Below are positions 23,619-32,607 of a stretch of DNA of 64,000 bases, in pieces (the stretch's first letter is position 1; every line of letters begins with the position of its first letter). The stretch is taken from NCBI GenBank assembly GCA_030583885.1, contig CP129480.1, positions 248,001-312,000 of the forward strand, written 5' to 3'. The DNA comes from Anaerolineales bacterium (GTDB lineage: Bacteria > Chloroflexota > Anaerolineae > Anaerolineales > Villigracilaceae). The notes below the pieces were generated by a model, which ran no database searches, had not been told where the DNA came from, and was given only the letters and a program-made list of their open reading frames with translations. A program made the position numbers and the translations under genes.

Positions 23619-25012
23619 GAAAGCAGCCCTCTCGCGAACGTCAGCAGCGCCTGCACGTCGTCAAAGTTCGTGAATGGACCTACAGAAATGCGAACTGCAC
23701 CGGAGGATTTTCCATCGATGCACTTGCGGAACTCGTCGATGGACATGACATCCCTGTGTTCAGGGCGGGTGAAACACACATCCAGTTCCACGCGTGAGAT
23801 GCCGAGCGCGATCTCGCCCGCGCCGGGATTGCAGAAACAGCCCGTGCGCAGGGAGATGTTGACCTTGTTCGCCTCGCTTTCGATGAAACGATGGTCGAAG
23901 GCGATATCATTCTGGTCGTAGAAATTGACCGTGACCGCCCCGCCTCTTCCCTCGGTGGTGGTTGGTCCAAAAACCCGAACCAGCGGCACGCCGTTACTGT
24001 GCTTCATGGACGTGAGATTTTCCAACAGCCAGCCCGTCAGCGCGCAGACGCGCTCACTGATCACATCATACCCAATCGACTCGATGTGCTTCAACCCGAT
24101 TTCAAGCGCGGGGATGTTGAGGTAATCCAACGTACCGTCTTCGAAGGCGGTTGCGCCTTCTGCGAGATAATATTTGTCACCCTGCACGGATGCGACTGTG
24201 ATCGTACCGCCTGCGAACCAGGGACGGTGCAGTTTCGCCAGCGCTTCCTTGCGTGCGATCAATGCGCCAAGCCCCGTGGGATAGCCGAATATCTTATAAA
24301 AGGAAATGGGAACAAAGTCGGGTTTGACCTTGCTCAGGTCCAGTTTGCTGGTGGGGACGTAGGCGGCCGCATCGAGAAGGACGTCCCAGCCGCGGGCGTG
24401 GGCTTTCTCGATCCACTCGAGCGGGTGCTTGACCGAGGAGAAGTTCGATTGGGCGGGATAGGCAAACAGGTTATGACCGGTCCTGGAGGGTCGAGCCAGT
24501 TCCGTTTCAAGCTGCGAAGCGTCCACGCGCATGTCGGGCAGCATGACGGGGATATAGGTCACCTCTGCGCCGCGCGCGTGGGCGAATTCCCGAATCCCAT
24601 TGACGGAGTTGTGATTATCAAATGTTAAAAGATATCGTCCGTTTGAAAACGGATACGACTCGCCGATCAACTTCAGCGCGCCGCTGGCATTGGACGTGAA
24701 AATGGCGAGATATTCGTTTGGGTCGGCGTTGAAGAATTTGAGGAGGTATGCGCGCGTGTCTTCGACGAGATGCGTGGCGGCGAGCGAGGTTGGGTTGGAC
24801 GAATGCGGGTTGCCGAAGACGCCTTCGCGCAGGAGTTGCTGATGCTTTTGGATCTGCGACTCGGCATAGATACCGCCGCCCGTGTAATCGAGATAGACGT
24901 GCCCGCCCGCGTCGAGGCGGGCGTAATCCTTTTTGCGCAGGGCATCGATGGAGGCGGTTTGCTTGTAGGCGGGATATTTTTGAAGGAAGGTTTCGAATTC
25001 GTGTGCGGACAT
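23615..25012 (-). CDS. Class V aminotransferase, molybdenum-cofactor-sulfurase/cysteine-desulfurase-like
   Basis: A 465-residue PLP enzyme. YLDYTGGGIYAESQI at the N-terminus and the PLP-lysine region ISFYKIFGYPTGLGALI resemble the N-terminal domain of MoCo sulfurases. RTGCFCNPGAGE near residue 400 carries the Cys expected for sulfur transfer. It may mobilise sulfur from cysteine, but a MOSC domain is absent and the acceptor is unknown. It lies downstream of FAH, separated by a terminator. Confidence 0.85.
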   Translation of the reverse strand: MSAHEFETFLQKYPAYKQTASIDALRKKDYARLDAGGHVYLDYTGGGIYAESQIQKHQQLLREGVFGNPHSSNPTSLAATHLVEDTRAYLLKFFNADPNEYLAIFTSNASGALKLIGESYPFSNGRYLLTFDNHNSVNGIREFAHARGAEVTYIPVMLPDMRVDASQLETELARPSRTGHNLFAYPAQSNFSSVKHPLEWIEKAHARGWDVLLDAAAYVPTSKLDLSKVKPDFVPISFYKIFGYPTGLGALIARKEALAKLHRPWFAGGTITVASVQGDKYYLAEGATAFEDGTLDYLNIPALEIGLKHIESIGYDVISERVCALTGWLLENLTSMKHSNGVPLVRVFGPTTTEGRGGAVTVNFYDQNDIAFDHRFIESEANKVNISLRTGCFCNPGAGEIALGISRVELDVCFTRPEHRDVMSIDEFRKCIDGKSSGAVRISVGPFTNFDDVQALLTFARGLLS

Positions 25013-25043
25013 TCGTTTAATCTCCTGTATTGAATTTAACCAT

Positions 25044-25070
25044 AAAAAAAGGGCGGATGGTCATCCGCCC
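25044..25070 (-). terminator. Rho-independent terminator after FAH gene
   Basis: On the minus strand GGGCGGATG and CATCCGCCC form an 8-9 bp stem followed by seven T residues. Confidence 0.9.
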
Positions 25071-25086
25071 CTGAAGCAGGATGAAA

Positions 25087-25845
25087 TTATGCCTTCACCG
25101 GATTGCTCAACTTCCCCAATCCCTCGATCTCCACATCCACCACATCGCCGTTCTTCAACTCGTCCACGCCGGCGGGTGTGCCGGTGAAGATCAGGTCGCC
25201 GGGCTCCAGCGTCATCACGGACGAGATGTACGCGATCAACGTGCCGACGTTGAAGACCATGTCGCGCGTGGACGCCATCTGGCGCATCTGCCCGTTCACG
25301 CGGCAGGTCACCACTGCATCGGACGGGTCGAACTCGGTATCGATCCACGGACCGAACGGGCAGAAGGTATCGAAACCCTTCGCGCGCGTCCATTGACCGT
25401 CCGTTTGCTGCAGGTCGCGCGCGGTAACGTCGTTGCCGATGGTGTAGCCGAAGACGGTTTCCCTGGCAGCTTCCGTGGTGACGTTCTTTGCGCGTTTGCC
25501 GATCACAACGACCAGCTCCGCTTCATGCTCCACCTGTTTCGATTGCGGCGGCAGGATGATGGCATCCCCGTTTGAAATAATGGAAGAAGGCGGCTTTAAA
25601 AAGATGAGCGGCACCTTGGGGACTTCGTTGCCCAATTCCCTGGCATGTTCCACATAATTGCGTCCCACACATACTATTTTGCCCGGCTCGCACGGCGCGA
25701 GCAGCTTCAATTCTGTGACAGGCACCTTGGCTTCACGGCGGCGGTATTCGCCGTAAATATTCCCCTGAACTTCCCCGACCTTATCCTCCAGCATCCAGCC
25801 GTAGGCTGGCGCACCTTCATTGGTTTGATAACGGACAATTCGCAT
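25087..25845 (-). CDS. Fumarylacetoacetate hydrolase family protein
   Basis: A 252-residue FAH-fold enzyme: KIVCVGRNYVEHARELGN, EAELVVVIGKRAKNV with metal-binding Glu, and LEPGDLIFTGTPAGVDELKNGDVV. Members cleave or isomerise beta-diketo acids, such as 2-hydroxyhepta-2,4-dienedioate or acylpyruvates, with Mg2+. The exact substrate is not determinable. AAGGAAA lies upstream of the ATG. It starts 4 bp from the folK stop, so they are co-transcribed. Confidence 0.9.
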   Translation of the reverse strand: MRIVRYQTNEGAPAYGWMLEDKVGEVQGNIYGEYRRREAKVPVTELKLLAPCEPGKIVCVGRNYVEHARELGNEVPKVPLIFLKPPSSIISNGDAIILPPQSKQVEHEAELVVVIGKRAKNVTTEAARETVFGYTIGNDVTARDLQQTDGQWTRAKGFDTFCPFGPWIDTEFDPSDAVVTCRVNGQMRQMASTRDMVFNVGTLIAYISSVMTLEPGDLIFTGTPAGVDELKNGDVVDVEIEGLGKLSNPVKA

Positions 25846-25848
25846 GCG

Positions 25849-26334
25849 TCACTTTCCTTCATACAACTTGATGTCTTTGAGGTTCAGCCCGGCCAGCAGG
25901 TCACTCACGGATTTGTTCAATACCGGATGGACGAGCTCAGGCGCGAGGTCCGCCAGAGGCGCGAGCACAAATGCACGTTCATGCAGACGCGGATGCGGGA
26001 CCACCAGCTCCGGCGTATCGAGGATCAGGTCATCGTAAAACAGGATATCCATGTCGATCAAACGCGGTCCGTTGCGAAAATTGGGCTTGCGTCCCAGCGC
26101 CGTTTCAAGGCGTTTCAAATGCCCGAGCAGCGCCTGCGGCTCGAGATAGGTTTCAACCTGAATGACCTGGTTCAGGTATGCGGGCTGGTCAGCATATCCC
26201 CAGGGCTGCGTTTCATAGACGGGCGATTTCCGGCGCACCGCCATTTGCGGGGTGAAGCTGCCGACCGCCTCCCTAAGGTTTGCAAGGCGGTTTTCAAGAT
26301 TGCTTCCCAGGGCGAGATAAACGTTATGTTCCAT
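25849..26334 (-). CDS. folK: 2-amino-4-hydroxy-6-hydroxymethyldihydropteridine pyrophosphokinase
   Basis: A 161-residue HPPK with all family blocks: LALGSNLENRLANLREAV, ETQPWGYADQPAYLNQVI, GPRLIDMDILFYDD (catalytic Asp pair) and VPHPRLHERAFVLAPLADL. It transfers pyrophosphate from ATP to the pterin in folate synthesis. No other folate gene is adjacent. The start follows the tandem ClbS/DinB gene by 3 bp. Confidence 0.95.
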   Translation of the reverse strand: MEHNVYLALGSNLENRLANLREAVGSFTPQMAVRRKSPVYETQPWGYADQPAYLNQVIQVETYLEPQALLGHLKRLETALGRKPNFRNGPRLIDMDILFYDDLILDTPELVVPHPRLHERAFVLAPLADLAPELVHPVLNKSVSDLLAGLNLKDIKLYEGK

Positions 26335-26337
26335 AAT

Positions 26338-27183
26338 TCATTCCTTGGCGGCGTGTTCGTCGAAATGCTCGACCACGTCCGCGGCGAGCCATTCCTCGAT
26401 GGCCGGGTGTTCGAATGCGCCTTCGGGCAGCCCGCGCACCAGTTCGATCATCTCCAGCCGCGTGCGCTCGAACAGCGCACGTACTTCCGCTTCGCTCATG
26501 CCCTGATATTTTGCCACAATTTCCGCGTTGTAGGCATCGGTGTCGGCGGGACCGCCGTACACAAAGGCGGGGTCTTTCAATGCACCCTTCACCGCCGCCA
26601 CGCCCTCCTCCCACCATGCGACGGCGTGCGCCAGCAAATCGGCAAAGCGTGCCGCGTCCTGCTTCTTCAAAAACTCGTCCTTCTTTTCCAGCGCATCGAA
26701 CTTCGCCGCATAGGTTTCCCACTCGTGTTCGAGCGTATCCAGCGTGAGGAATTTGCTCAATGCGACGAGGTGCTCGCGCGCATGGTGGATGAAGACGCCG
26801 TTGATCCACGCACGCACGCGGCGATTCTCGAACACCGCCTCCTGCATGGACCTCAGATCTGCCGCGGCTTTCTGACGCGTTTTCTCGAAGTGGGCAAGGA
26901 ATTCGGTCTCGTCCCAATCCCCGTACTTCGCGACCGCCCCGGCGTTGAAGGCATCGAAATCGTATTTCCTGCGTTCGTATTCGCGGTTCTCGGCGATCGC
27001 CAGAATGATGGGCATGGCTTCCTCCCACCACGAAAGGATGTGCGCCAGCATGTCGCGGAAGCGTTCATACCCCTGCGCCTTCACGCGCTTCATACCATCC
27101 TCCGCAGGCAGGCGGTGGAAGCGCTCGATATACGTCTTCCATTCGATCTCAAGAAAATCCAGTGTGCGTTGTTTGTAACTCAT
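26338..27183 (-). CDS. Tandem ClbS/DfsB (DinB-like four-helix) protein
   Basis: 281 residues from the ATG at 27183, which has GGAG 6 nt upstream. The protein is an internal duplication: residues about 5-135 and 140-275 share the layout W(E)xY..RF, (F/D)xLAHxxxWWEE, then YNAE/FNAGAVAKY and a C-terminal HH/EH. This is the ClbS/DUF1706 branch of the DinB superfamily, whose single-domain members include the colibactin self-protection hydrolase ClbS. The usual length is about 170 residues, so the fused double form is unusual. Function unknown. Confidence 0.75.
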   Translation of the reverse strand: MSYKQRTLDFLEIEWKTYIERFHRLPAEDGMKRVKAQGYERFRDMLAHILSWWEEAMPIILAIAENREYERRKYDFDAFNAGAVAKYGDWDETEFLAHFEKTRQKAAADLRSMQEAVFENRRVRAWINGVFIHHAREHLVALSKFLTLDTLEHEWETYAAKFDALEKKDEFLKKQDAARFADLLAHAVAWWEEGVAAVKGALKDPAFVYGGPADTDAYNAEIVAKYQGMSEAEVRALFERTRLEMIELVRGLPEGAFEHPAIEEWLAADVVEHFDEHAAKE

Positions 27184-27201
27184 ATTTTTCTCCATTTTTT
27201 C

Positions 27202-27257
27202 AACCACAAAGGTACACGAAGGTTTTCCTTTGTGAACCTTCGTGCGCCTTTGCGGTT
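27202..27257. repeat. Palindromic repeat, family B
   Basis: A 56-nt near-palindrome with AACCACAAAGG...CACGAAGG on one side and CCTTCGTG...CCTTTGCGGTT on the other. It lies between ybaK and the ClbS/DinB gene. Confidence 0.6.
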
Positions 27258-27268
27258 AAGAGTCTTTT

Positions 27269-27736
27269 TCACTCAAACAATTCCACCACATCCACATCCC
27301 CCAACGCCCGCCGCAAGTCCGCGCTTTTCATGATGATGGCTGTGTTGCGGACTCCCGACCCGATGGATATTTCCTCCTCCTTCAACACACCTGCTTCGAT
27401 CCACACCCTGAGCGGACGCGCCATCCCAAACGGACTGACCGTCCCGATGCGGTAGCCTGTCACAGCCAGCACTTCGTCCTCAGTCGCCAGCGAGATGCGC
27501 GAACGTCCCAGCGCCTTCCGCAAGGCTTTCCATGAAATTTGTTGCGGACCTGCCGCCAGCACCAGCGCGAACTCATCCTCCCGCACGCGGAAGAGAAGGG
27601 AGCGCACCACCTGCGCCGGACGCTGGTTCCGCTCGCGCGCAGCCTGCTCGAACGACTCCAGCGAGCCTTCGTGATGAAAGAGCGTGTGCGGCACGCCCAG
27701 ATTACCGAGCGCGAGGCTGGCGGGAGGAGTTTCCAT
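27269..27736 (-). CDS. YbaK/EbsC family aminoacyl-tRNA deacylase
   Basis: A 155-residue YbaK-domain protein: FEQAARERNQRPAQVVRSLLF, then VLAAGPQQISWKALRKALG, and the motif VTGYRIGTVSPFGM. The family hydrolyses mischarged aminoacyl-tRNA (Cys-tRNAPro, Ser/Ala-tRNA). The ATG overlaps the nth stop by one base (TAATG). Confidence 0.88.
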   Translation of the reverse strand: METPPASLALGNLGVPHTLFHHEGSLESFEQAARERNQRPAQVVRSLLFRVREDEFALVLAAGPQQISWKALRKALGRSRISLATEDEVLAVTGYRIGTVSPFGMARPLRVWIEAGVLKEEEISIGSGVRNTAIIMKSADLRRALGDVDVVELFE

Positions 27737-28401
27737 TATTTCGTTTTATCTTTATATTCACACGATCCATTGACCGGGCATTGCGGACACAATGGTTTCC
27801 TCGCCTTGCAGACCTCGCGTCCCAAACGGATGATGTTCAAGTGCGCGGCGTAATACGTTTCCGGCGGGAAAACCGCTTCGAGATGCGGATGCGCCTGTTC
27901 CACGGTCATCTTCTCCGGGCGCAGTCCGATGCGTCCGGTCACGCGATAGACGTGCGTATCCACCGGGAAGGCGGGCATGTTCAATGAAAAGCACAGCACG
28001 ATGGCGGCGGTCTTCGGTCCCACGCCGTTGAACTTCGTCAGCCAGGCACGCGCCTGCTTGATGGGCAGGCCAGCCAGAAAGTCCAGATCGAGCGAGCCGC
28101 GTTCCCCGGTAATGGCGCGCAGTACCTGTTGGATGCGCGGTCCCTTTTGATTGGCGAGTCCCGCGGGCTTGATCGCGGCGATGACATCCTTTTCCTGCGC
28201 GTCGCGCACGGCTTCCCATGTGGGGAATTTTGCGCGCAGGGCGTCGAAGGCGCGGTCGCGGTTGACGTCGTTCGTGTTCTGCGAGAGGATGGTGGAGACC
28301 AGCTCGTCGATGGCGGGCAACGGATTGCGCCATATCGGCTCGCCAAAGACATCTAAAAGTGTTTTGTGGATTTGCAAAGCGCGGGTTTGCAGTCTTTTCA
28401 T
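27736..28401 (-). CDS. nth: Endonuclease III
   Basis: A 221-residue DNA glycosylase/AP lyase: helix-hairpin-helix with the catalytic Lys in NGVGPKTAAIVL, catalytic Asp in FPVDTHVYRV, and a 4Fe-4S loop C-x6-C-x2-C-x5-C near the C-terminus (CKARKPLCPQCPVNGSC). It removes oxidised pyrimidines. Its start overlaps the asparaginase stop by 4 nt. Confidence 0.95.
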   Translation of the reverse strand: MKRLQTRALQIHKTLLDVFGEPIWRNPLPAIDELVSTILSQNTNDVNRDRAFDALRAKFPTWEAVRDAQEKDVIAAIKPAGLANQKGPRIQQVLRAITGERGSLDLDFLAGLPIKQARAWLTKFNGVGPKTAAIVLCFSLNMPAFPVDTHVYRVTGRIGLRPEKMTVEQAHPHLEAVFPPETYYAAHLNIIRLGREVCKARKPLCPQCPVNGSCEYKDKTK

Positions 28402-29462
28402 GGAGTTTTCAACTCGAAGACGGGTTTTGATTTTCCAGTAATGATGCCCGCGTAATTCTTCAATACTTTTTCGGGACCAAAATTCTCGAGCGCATCCAAC
28501 TTCGTCCGCTCCAGTGCGCCCAACTGACGCAGGATCTCCAGCGTGACCGCCGGGCGGACGCGTGTGCCTCTTTCCAGTTCATCGTTCATGCGCGAGGGGT
28601 CGCCGTCGGTCACTTTGAAGGCGATGCCCACGCCTCGCTCCCCGATGACGCCGGGCATGATTCCGACGATCTGAAAGCCCTCCGCGCCGCGTTTGGTGAT
28701 TATTTTCCCTTCGCCGACCTTCATCAGTTCGCAGTCGAACTCGCCGGAATTACTGACGATCTCCGGATGCGCGGTCATTGCGGCCGTGATCTTTTTACAG
28801 GCGTCTGCGCGGATTTTACTTAAATCCCGCGGATCGCACATGCGTGCCATGCCGAGCGCGGCATTGAACAACGGCATGGCAAAGTTCGGCGCGGAACAAC
28901 CGTCAATGCCGAGGCCAATCTCTTCCATTTCGATGGAACAAATTTCAGAAAGCGCTTTCAGAATGTCCCTTTGAATGGGATGGTCAAAATCGAGATAATT
29001 CTCGAGCGGCAGGCGGCGCATTTTGGCGAATGCCAGCATGGCGGTATGCTTGCCTGAACAGTTGTTGAAATTGGCAGTAGGCTTGATGTCCTCCCTGATC
29101 ACCTGTCTCAATTTGGCCGGGTCGCCGGGCAAATGCCCGCTGCAGTGCAAAAGGCTTTCTTCGATGCCTGCCTTTTTCTGCATGGCATTCACCGTGTCGA
29201 GGTGCAGTTGAGCGGTCTCGTGCGAGGCGCACGAAAGTGCCAGTTCCCTTTGCGTGAATCGGTACTGTTCCACGCCGCCCCGTTCCACAAATGGAAGCGC
29301 CTGGAACGGTTTGGCGGATGAGCGCAAAAAGGCGACCGTATGAGGGTCGCCATGGGAGTGGAGAAGTTTCCCTGTCGAGTCAACAACCGCGATGGAACCA
29401 AAGTGGGTTGATTCAACAAGGGAGCTGCGGGTCAGCTCAAGGAGCGGGCGGGCTGAAGGCAT
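28398..29462 (-). CDS. L-asparaginase, Rhizobium etli type (PF06089)
   Basis: A 354-residue protein with the two active-site motifs of this serine-hydrolase-like class: FLRSSAKPFQ (SxxK, about residue 48) and NNCSGKHTAM (Cys and Lys, about 137), then GIDGCSAPNFAMPL. It is unrelated to E. coli AnsA/AnsB. It hydrolyses asparagine to aspartate and ammonia. It overlaps nth (ATGA) and the upstream MBL gene (TAATG), so all are translated from one message. Confidence 0.92.
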   Translation of the reverse strand: MPSARPLLELTRSSLVESTHFGSIAVVDSTGKLLHSHGDPHTVAFLRSSAKPFQALPFVERGGVEQYRFTQRELALSCASHETAQLHLDTVNAMQKKAGIEESLLHCSGHLPGDPAKLRQVIREDIKPTANFNNCSGKHTAMLAFAKMRRLPLENYLDFDHPIQRDILKALSEICSIEMEEIGLGIDGCSAPNFAMPLFNAALGMARMCDPRDLSKIRADACKKITAAMTAHPEIVSNSGEFDCELMKVGEGKIITKRGAEGFQIVGIMPGVIGERGVGIAFKVTDGDPSRMNDELERGTRVRPAVTLEILRQLGALERTKLDALENFGPEKVLKNYAGIITGKSKPVFELKTP

Positions 29463-30319
29463 TAATCCTCATAGGGCTGGGTGGAGGCATGGTGGTGGCG
29501 TGAGTTGTAGTGAAGCAGTCCATAACGCAGGCGCTGGGCAAACTGCTTCTGGCGCGCGGCCGGGGCTTTGAACCATGTCAACAGGGAGGCAACCAGTTTC
29601 TCGACCGCGGCGGGATTCGGTTTCTTTGTTGTGATCTTTTCCAACTTTCCATGGACGTGTTTGAGGAATTCATATTGCGATTTGACGGCGCTCGTTGTCA
29701 TGATGCCGCCGCGGCTGCTGATGAATGTATATCCTTTGAAGGATGGCTCCTGCAGAAGATTCAGGGAATCAAGCCAGGCTTTCAGGTTGGAACCTGCAAG
29801 AAAGGGGGGCTGATTCTTTAACACGGCATCGCCAATGAAAATAACCTTTTCCTCGGGCAGGTGCACCCAAATGGATCCATTGGAGGGACCGGGATGGTAC
29901 TCAAGCAATACAGGCGTATTGCTCCAGAACATTGTCAGTTGGTCTGTAAATGAAATCTCCGGCGGAGCCCAGCGCACACTGCCAAGTCCGGCAATCGATT
30001 CCCAGTCTGCGCCTGTCTCCTCGCCCTGCGCCTTGAAGGTGCTCGGCCGCGTGCGAAAGGTGTTGGCGGTCTTCTCATGAGCTATGACGATGCAATCCAT
30101 GGAACGCGCACCGAGCGTTCGATCCGGATGCGCATCCAGGTTGATCAGCGCGCGTTCCATGCCGCCTCCAAGATTCATCAACGCGGCGCGCCACGAACGT
30201 GCGTCTTCAGGGGAGGGAGGTGCGTCGATCTGGATAAGTCCGCGCTGCGTGACGATCACCCCCAAGGTCACGCCGGAAAACTGGTCTTCGATGAAAACGT
30301 TTTTTATAACTTCCTGCAT
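29462..30319 (-). CDS. MBL-fold hydrolase-like protein with altered metal site
   Basis: A 285-residue protein with the metallo-beta-lactamase fold: LGVIVTQRGLIQIDAPP, LEYHPGPSNGSIWVHL and VIFIGDAVL (third-ligand Asp). The usual THxHxDH zinc motif reads INLDAHPDR here, so at least two His ligands are replaced. It may bind metal differently or be a non-catalytic homologue. The C-terminus is His-rich (HYNSRHHHAST). First gene of the MBL-asparaginase-nth-ybaK unit. Confidence 0.75.
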   Translation of the reverse strand: MQEVIKNVFIEDQFSGVTLGVIVTQRGLIQIDAPPSPEDARSWRAALMNLGGGMERALINLDAHPDRTLGARSMDCIVIAHEKTANTFRTRPSTFKAQGEETGADWESIAGLGSVRWAPPEISFTDQLTMFWSNTPVLLEYHPGPSNGSIWVHLPEEKVIFIGDAVLKNQPPFLAGSNLKAWLDSLNLLQEPSFKGYTFISSRGGIMTTSAVKSQYEFLKHVHGKLEKITTKKPNPAAVEKLVASLLTWFKAPAARQKQFAQRLRYGLLHYNSRHHHASTQPYED

Positions 30320-30439
30320 GGTACTCCTGGAAAATGGAAGGGGAAATAAGGAACCATGCCTGCGTTCCCTTCAATGTACGACACTGCACAATACTGAGGA
30401 TGAACTTTCAGGAAATCAGGTCAACCGGCATGCTGCATT

Positions 30440-32563
30440 CTACCTGATCGATTTGATGACCAGCCTGCCTGTCTGACGCTTGATCTGACCGGCGACCTTC
30501 TTTTGGGCAATGGGCAGGGTCACCCAGAAGGTGGTCCCTTTTCCCAATTCGCTTTCCAGCCAGATCTTGCCGCCGTGTCCAAGCACCGCAAGACGACAAA
30601 ACGCCAGTCCCACGCCCAGCCCGCCGGGCCGGTCCCTGCCACGCACACGGGTGAACTTGTCAAAGATGCGTTCCTGGTCCGCCTCGGATATGCCGGGGCC
30701 ATTATCCCGCACCCAGTACTCCATAAAAATTCCATCGGCGGTCCTTGCCCCAATTTCGATCTGTCCCCCGATCGGGGTGAATTTGATCGCGTTTTCGAGC
30801 AGGTTAATAAAAATACGGTGCGCCATGTCCACATCGACCCAGATCAGCGGAAGCACGCGGGTCGCATTATTGATGATCGTTTGCTGGCGCGAGGATGCCG
30901 ACGGTTCCACATCGATGATGGACTCGCGGATCAACTCAACGGGGTTGACTGCATTCTGATCCACGATCTGCTGGCCTGCTTCGAGACGGTTGATATCCAG
31001 CAGGGAATTGACCAGACGCTGAATGCGGGCTGTCGAATTCTGCGCGATCGTCAGCATCATGGTGATCGTTTTTTCCTTGGGAATCAGCGTGCTCATCATT
31101 TCTAGGCTGGAAACAATATTGCCAAGCGGCGAACGCAGGTCATGGTAGATCATGGAAGTCATCTCGTCGCGCAGGGAATCCAATTCCCTGCGCTCGCTGA
31201 CATCCCGCAGGATCCATTGGAGCGAATCGGACTCTTCAAATTCCACGCGGCGCACATGCACTTCGATCGGGGTGACCACGCCATCCTGGCGGCGCAAACC
31301 GGATTCGTAATTACAGCCCGGTGTATTCTTAAGCGTCCCGAATTTCTGGCCGGTTTTATCCCAGTTGACTTCATGCAGCTGATCAATGTTCATGCTCTGT
31401 AACTGCTCAACTGCGTACCCGCTCAATGAAACAGCCTGACGATTCGCCTCCAGCACCCTGCCGTCCCAATCCGTGATCAGGATCGTATCCACACTGTCTT
31501 CGAACAACTCATGGTAATGCTCGTGCGCCTTTTGTAAGCGCTCGAAAAGGATTGCATTTTGGATGGTCGTTCCCGCAAGGCTTCCCAGCCCGGTCATCAC
31601 CACCATGGCATCCGGGTCAAATCCGCCGGAGACCGGGTTGATCGCTTCAAGCACGCCAATGACCTTTCCCTGCGATTGGATCGGGGCAATGGCGACCGCC
31701 CGCATCTCGATTCCCTCAAACTTGTCCACCTGGCTGTAGCGGGACTCCTGTCTGACGGATGGAATCACCAGACCCTGTCCGCCATTCACCACGATCCCAG
31801 CCAATCCCTGCCCGGCGGGGATGTGCCTGCCCGGAATACCAGCAGAGTTTTGACCGGCTGCCGCGTGGAAGACAATGTCATTGTTCGACCCATCCAGCAA
31901 AGCCAGCGCCACGACCTCAACCTGCAAGGCCTGCATGGTCTGGTTAAGGATGCGCCGCCACACGTCCGGCATCTCGAGCGAGGTATTGATCGCCGCCGCA
32001 CCCTCTGCCAGCGCGGACATGACGCGTGCCGTCCGCTGGCTCTCGGTGTACAGGCGCGCATTCAAAACCGCCACACTCGCCTGGTCGGCGATTGCCCGCA
32101 TCAATTCCAAATGTTCTTCATTAAATGCGTTCGGCACAGAATGTACAAGCGTCAGAACCCCCACCAGGCGCTCGCGCGCCATCAATGGCACACAGATCGC
32201 GGACTTTGCGCCGCTGTTTTCCACAGAATCATCTGCGCGGCGCAGCCAGCGGTGATCCTTGCTGGTATCCGGCACAAGCACCGGCTTGGAGTTTTTCACC
32301 ACCCAACCCGCAAGCCCGCGCTCCACTGTTTCGCGCAGCTGCTGGGTGGTATGGTCATGGAACTGCTTCCCATAAACAATGGTAGCATCCACGGGTTTGC
32401 CCATATCATCCATCACAACGATACTGCCACGCTCGCCGCCCACATGCTGGATGGCGGCAAAGAGCAGGCGCTGCAAAACCGTGCGCAGATCCAGTGCGGC
32501 AGCGACCTCACGGTTGATGGAAATTAATAATTCGAGCAGAGAGTGTGTACGATCCTGGGCCAT
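30440..32563 (-). CDS. GAF-GAF-PAS sensor histidine kinase
   Basis: 707 residues from the ATG at 32563. Two GAF domains (about 20-165 and 185-345), a PAS domain (about 355-475, EANRQAVSLSGYAVEQL), the HisKA dimerisation domain with phospho-acceptor His in YHDLRSPLGN, and a HATPase domain with N box INLLENAIKF, DNGPGI and GLGVGLAFCRL. There are no membrane helices, so it is a cytosolic sensor. No response regulator is adjacent. An in-frame extension to 32623 would overlap the divergent HAD gene. The -10 box TATACT lies at 32580-32585 on the minus strand. Confidence 0.9.
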   Translation of the reverse strand: MAQDRTHSLLELLISINREVAAALDLRTVLQRLLFAAIQHVGGERGSIVVMDDMGKPVDATIVYGKQFHDHTTQQLRETVERGLAGWVVKNSKPVLVPDTSKDHRWLRRADDSVENSGAKSAICVPLMARERLVGVLTLVHSVPNAFNEEHLELMRAIADQASVAVLNARLYTESQRTARVMSALAEGAAAINTSLEMPDVWRRILNQTMQALQVEVVALALLDGSNNDIVFHAAAGQNSAGIPGRHIPAGQGLAGIVVNGGQGLVIPSVRQESRYSQVDKFEGIEMRAVAIAPIQSQGKVIGVLEAINPVSGGFDPDAMVVMTGLGSLAGTTIQNAILFERLQKAHEHYHELFEDSVDTILITDWDGRVLEANRQAVSLSGYAVEQLQSMNIDQLHEVNWDKTGQKFGTLKNTPGCNYESGLRRQDGVVTPIEVHVRRVEFEESDSLQWILRDVSERRELDSLRDEMTSMIYHDLRSPLGNIVSSLEMMSTLIPKEKTITMMLTIAQNSTARIQRLVNSLLDINRLEAGQQIVDQNAVNPVELIRESIIDVEPSASSRQQTIINNATRVLPLIWVDVDMAHRIFINLLENAIKFTPIGGQIEIGARTADGIFMEYWVRDNGPGISEADQERIFDKFTRVRGRDRPGGLGVGLAFCRLAVLGHGGKIWLESELGKGTTFWVTLPIAQKKVAGQIKRQTGRLVIKSIR

Positions 32564-32566
32564 CGT

Positions 32567-32581
32567 CTTAACTGGGTTAAG
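32567..32581. promoter_or_regulatory. Inverted repeat in the divergent kinase/HAD promoter region
   Basis: CTTAAC-TGG-GTTAAG is a perfect 6-bp dyad between the kinase -10 box (TATACT) and its start codon, and upstream of the HAD -10 box. It could be a shared operator. Confidence 0.45.
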
Positions 32582-32595
32582 TATAGTCCTTTTGG

Positions 32596-32601
32596 TACAA
32601 T
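32596..32601 (+). promoter_or_regulatory. -10 box of a probable leaderless HAD promoter
   Basis: TACAAT is followed by 6 nt and the ATG at 32608, with no Shine-Dalgarno sequence. Confidence 0.5.
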
Positions 32602-32607
32602 TAATCC

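Noticed and set aside
25645..27333. 562-codon plus-strand open frame over FAH, folK and the ClbS/DinB gene
   Set aside because: It is antisense to three genes with clear family motifs; high-GC codon bias creates such shadows.
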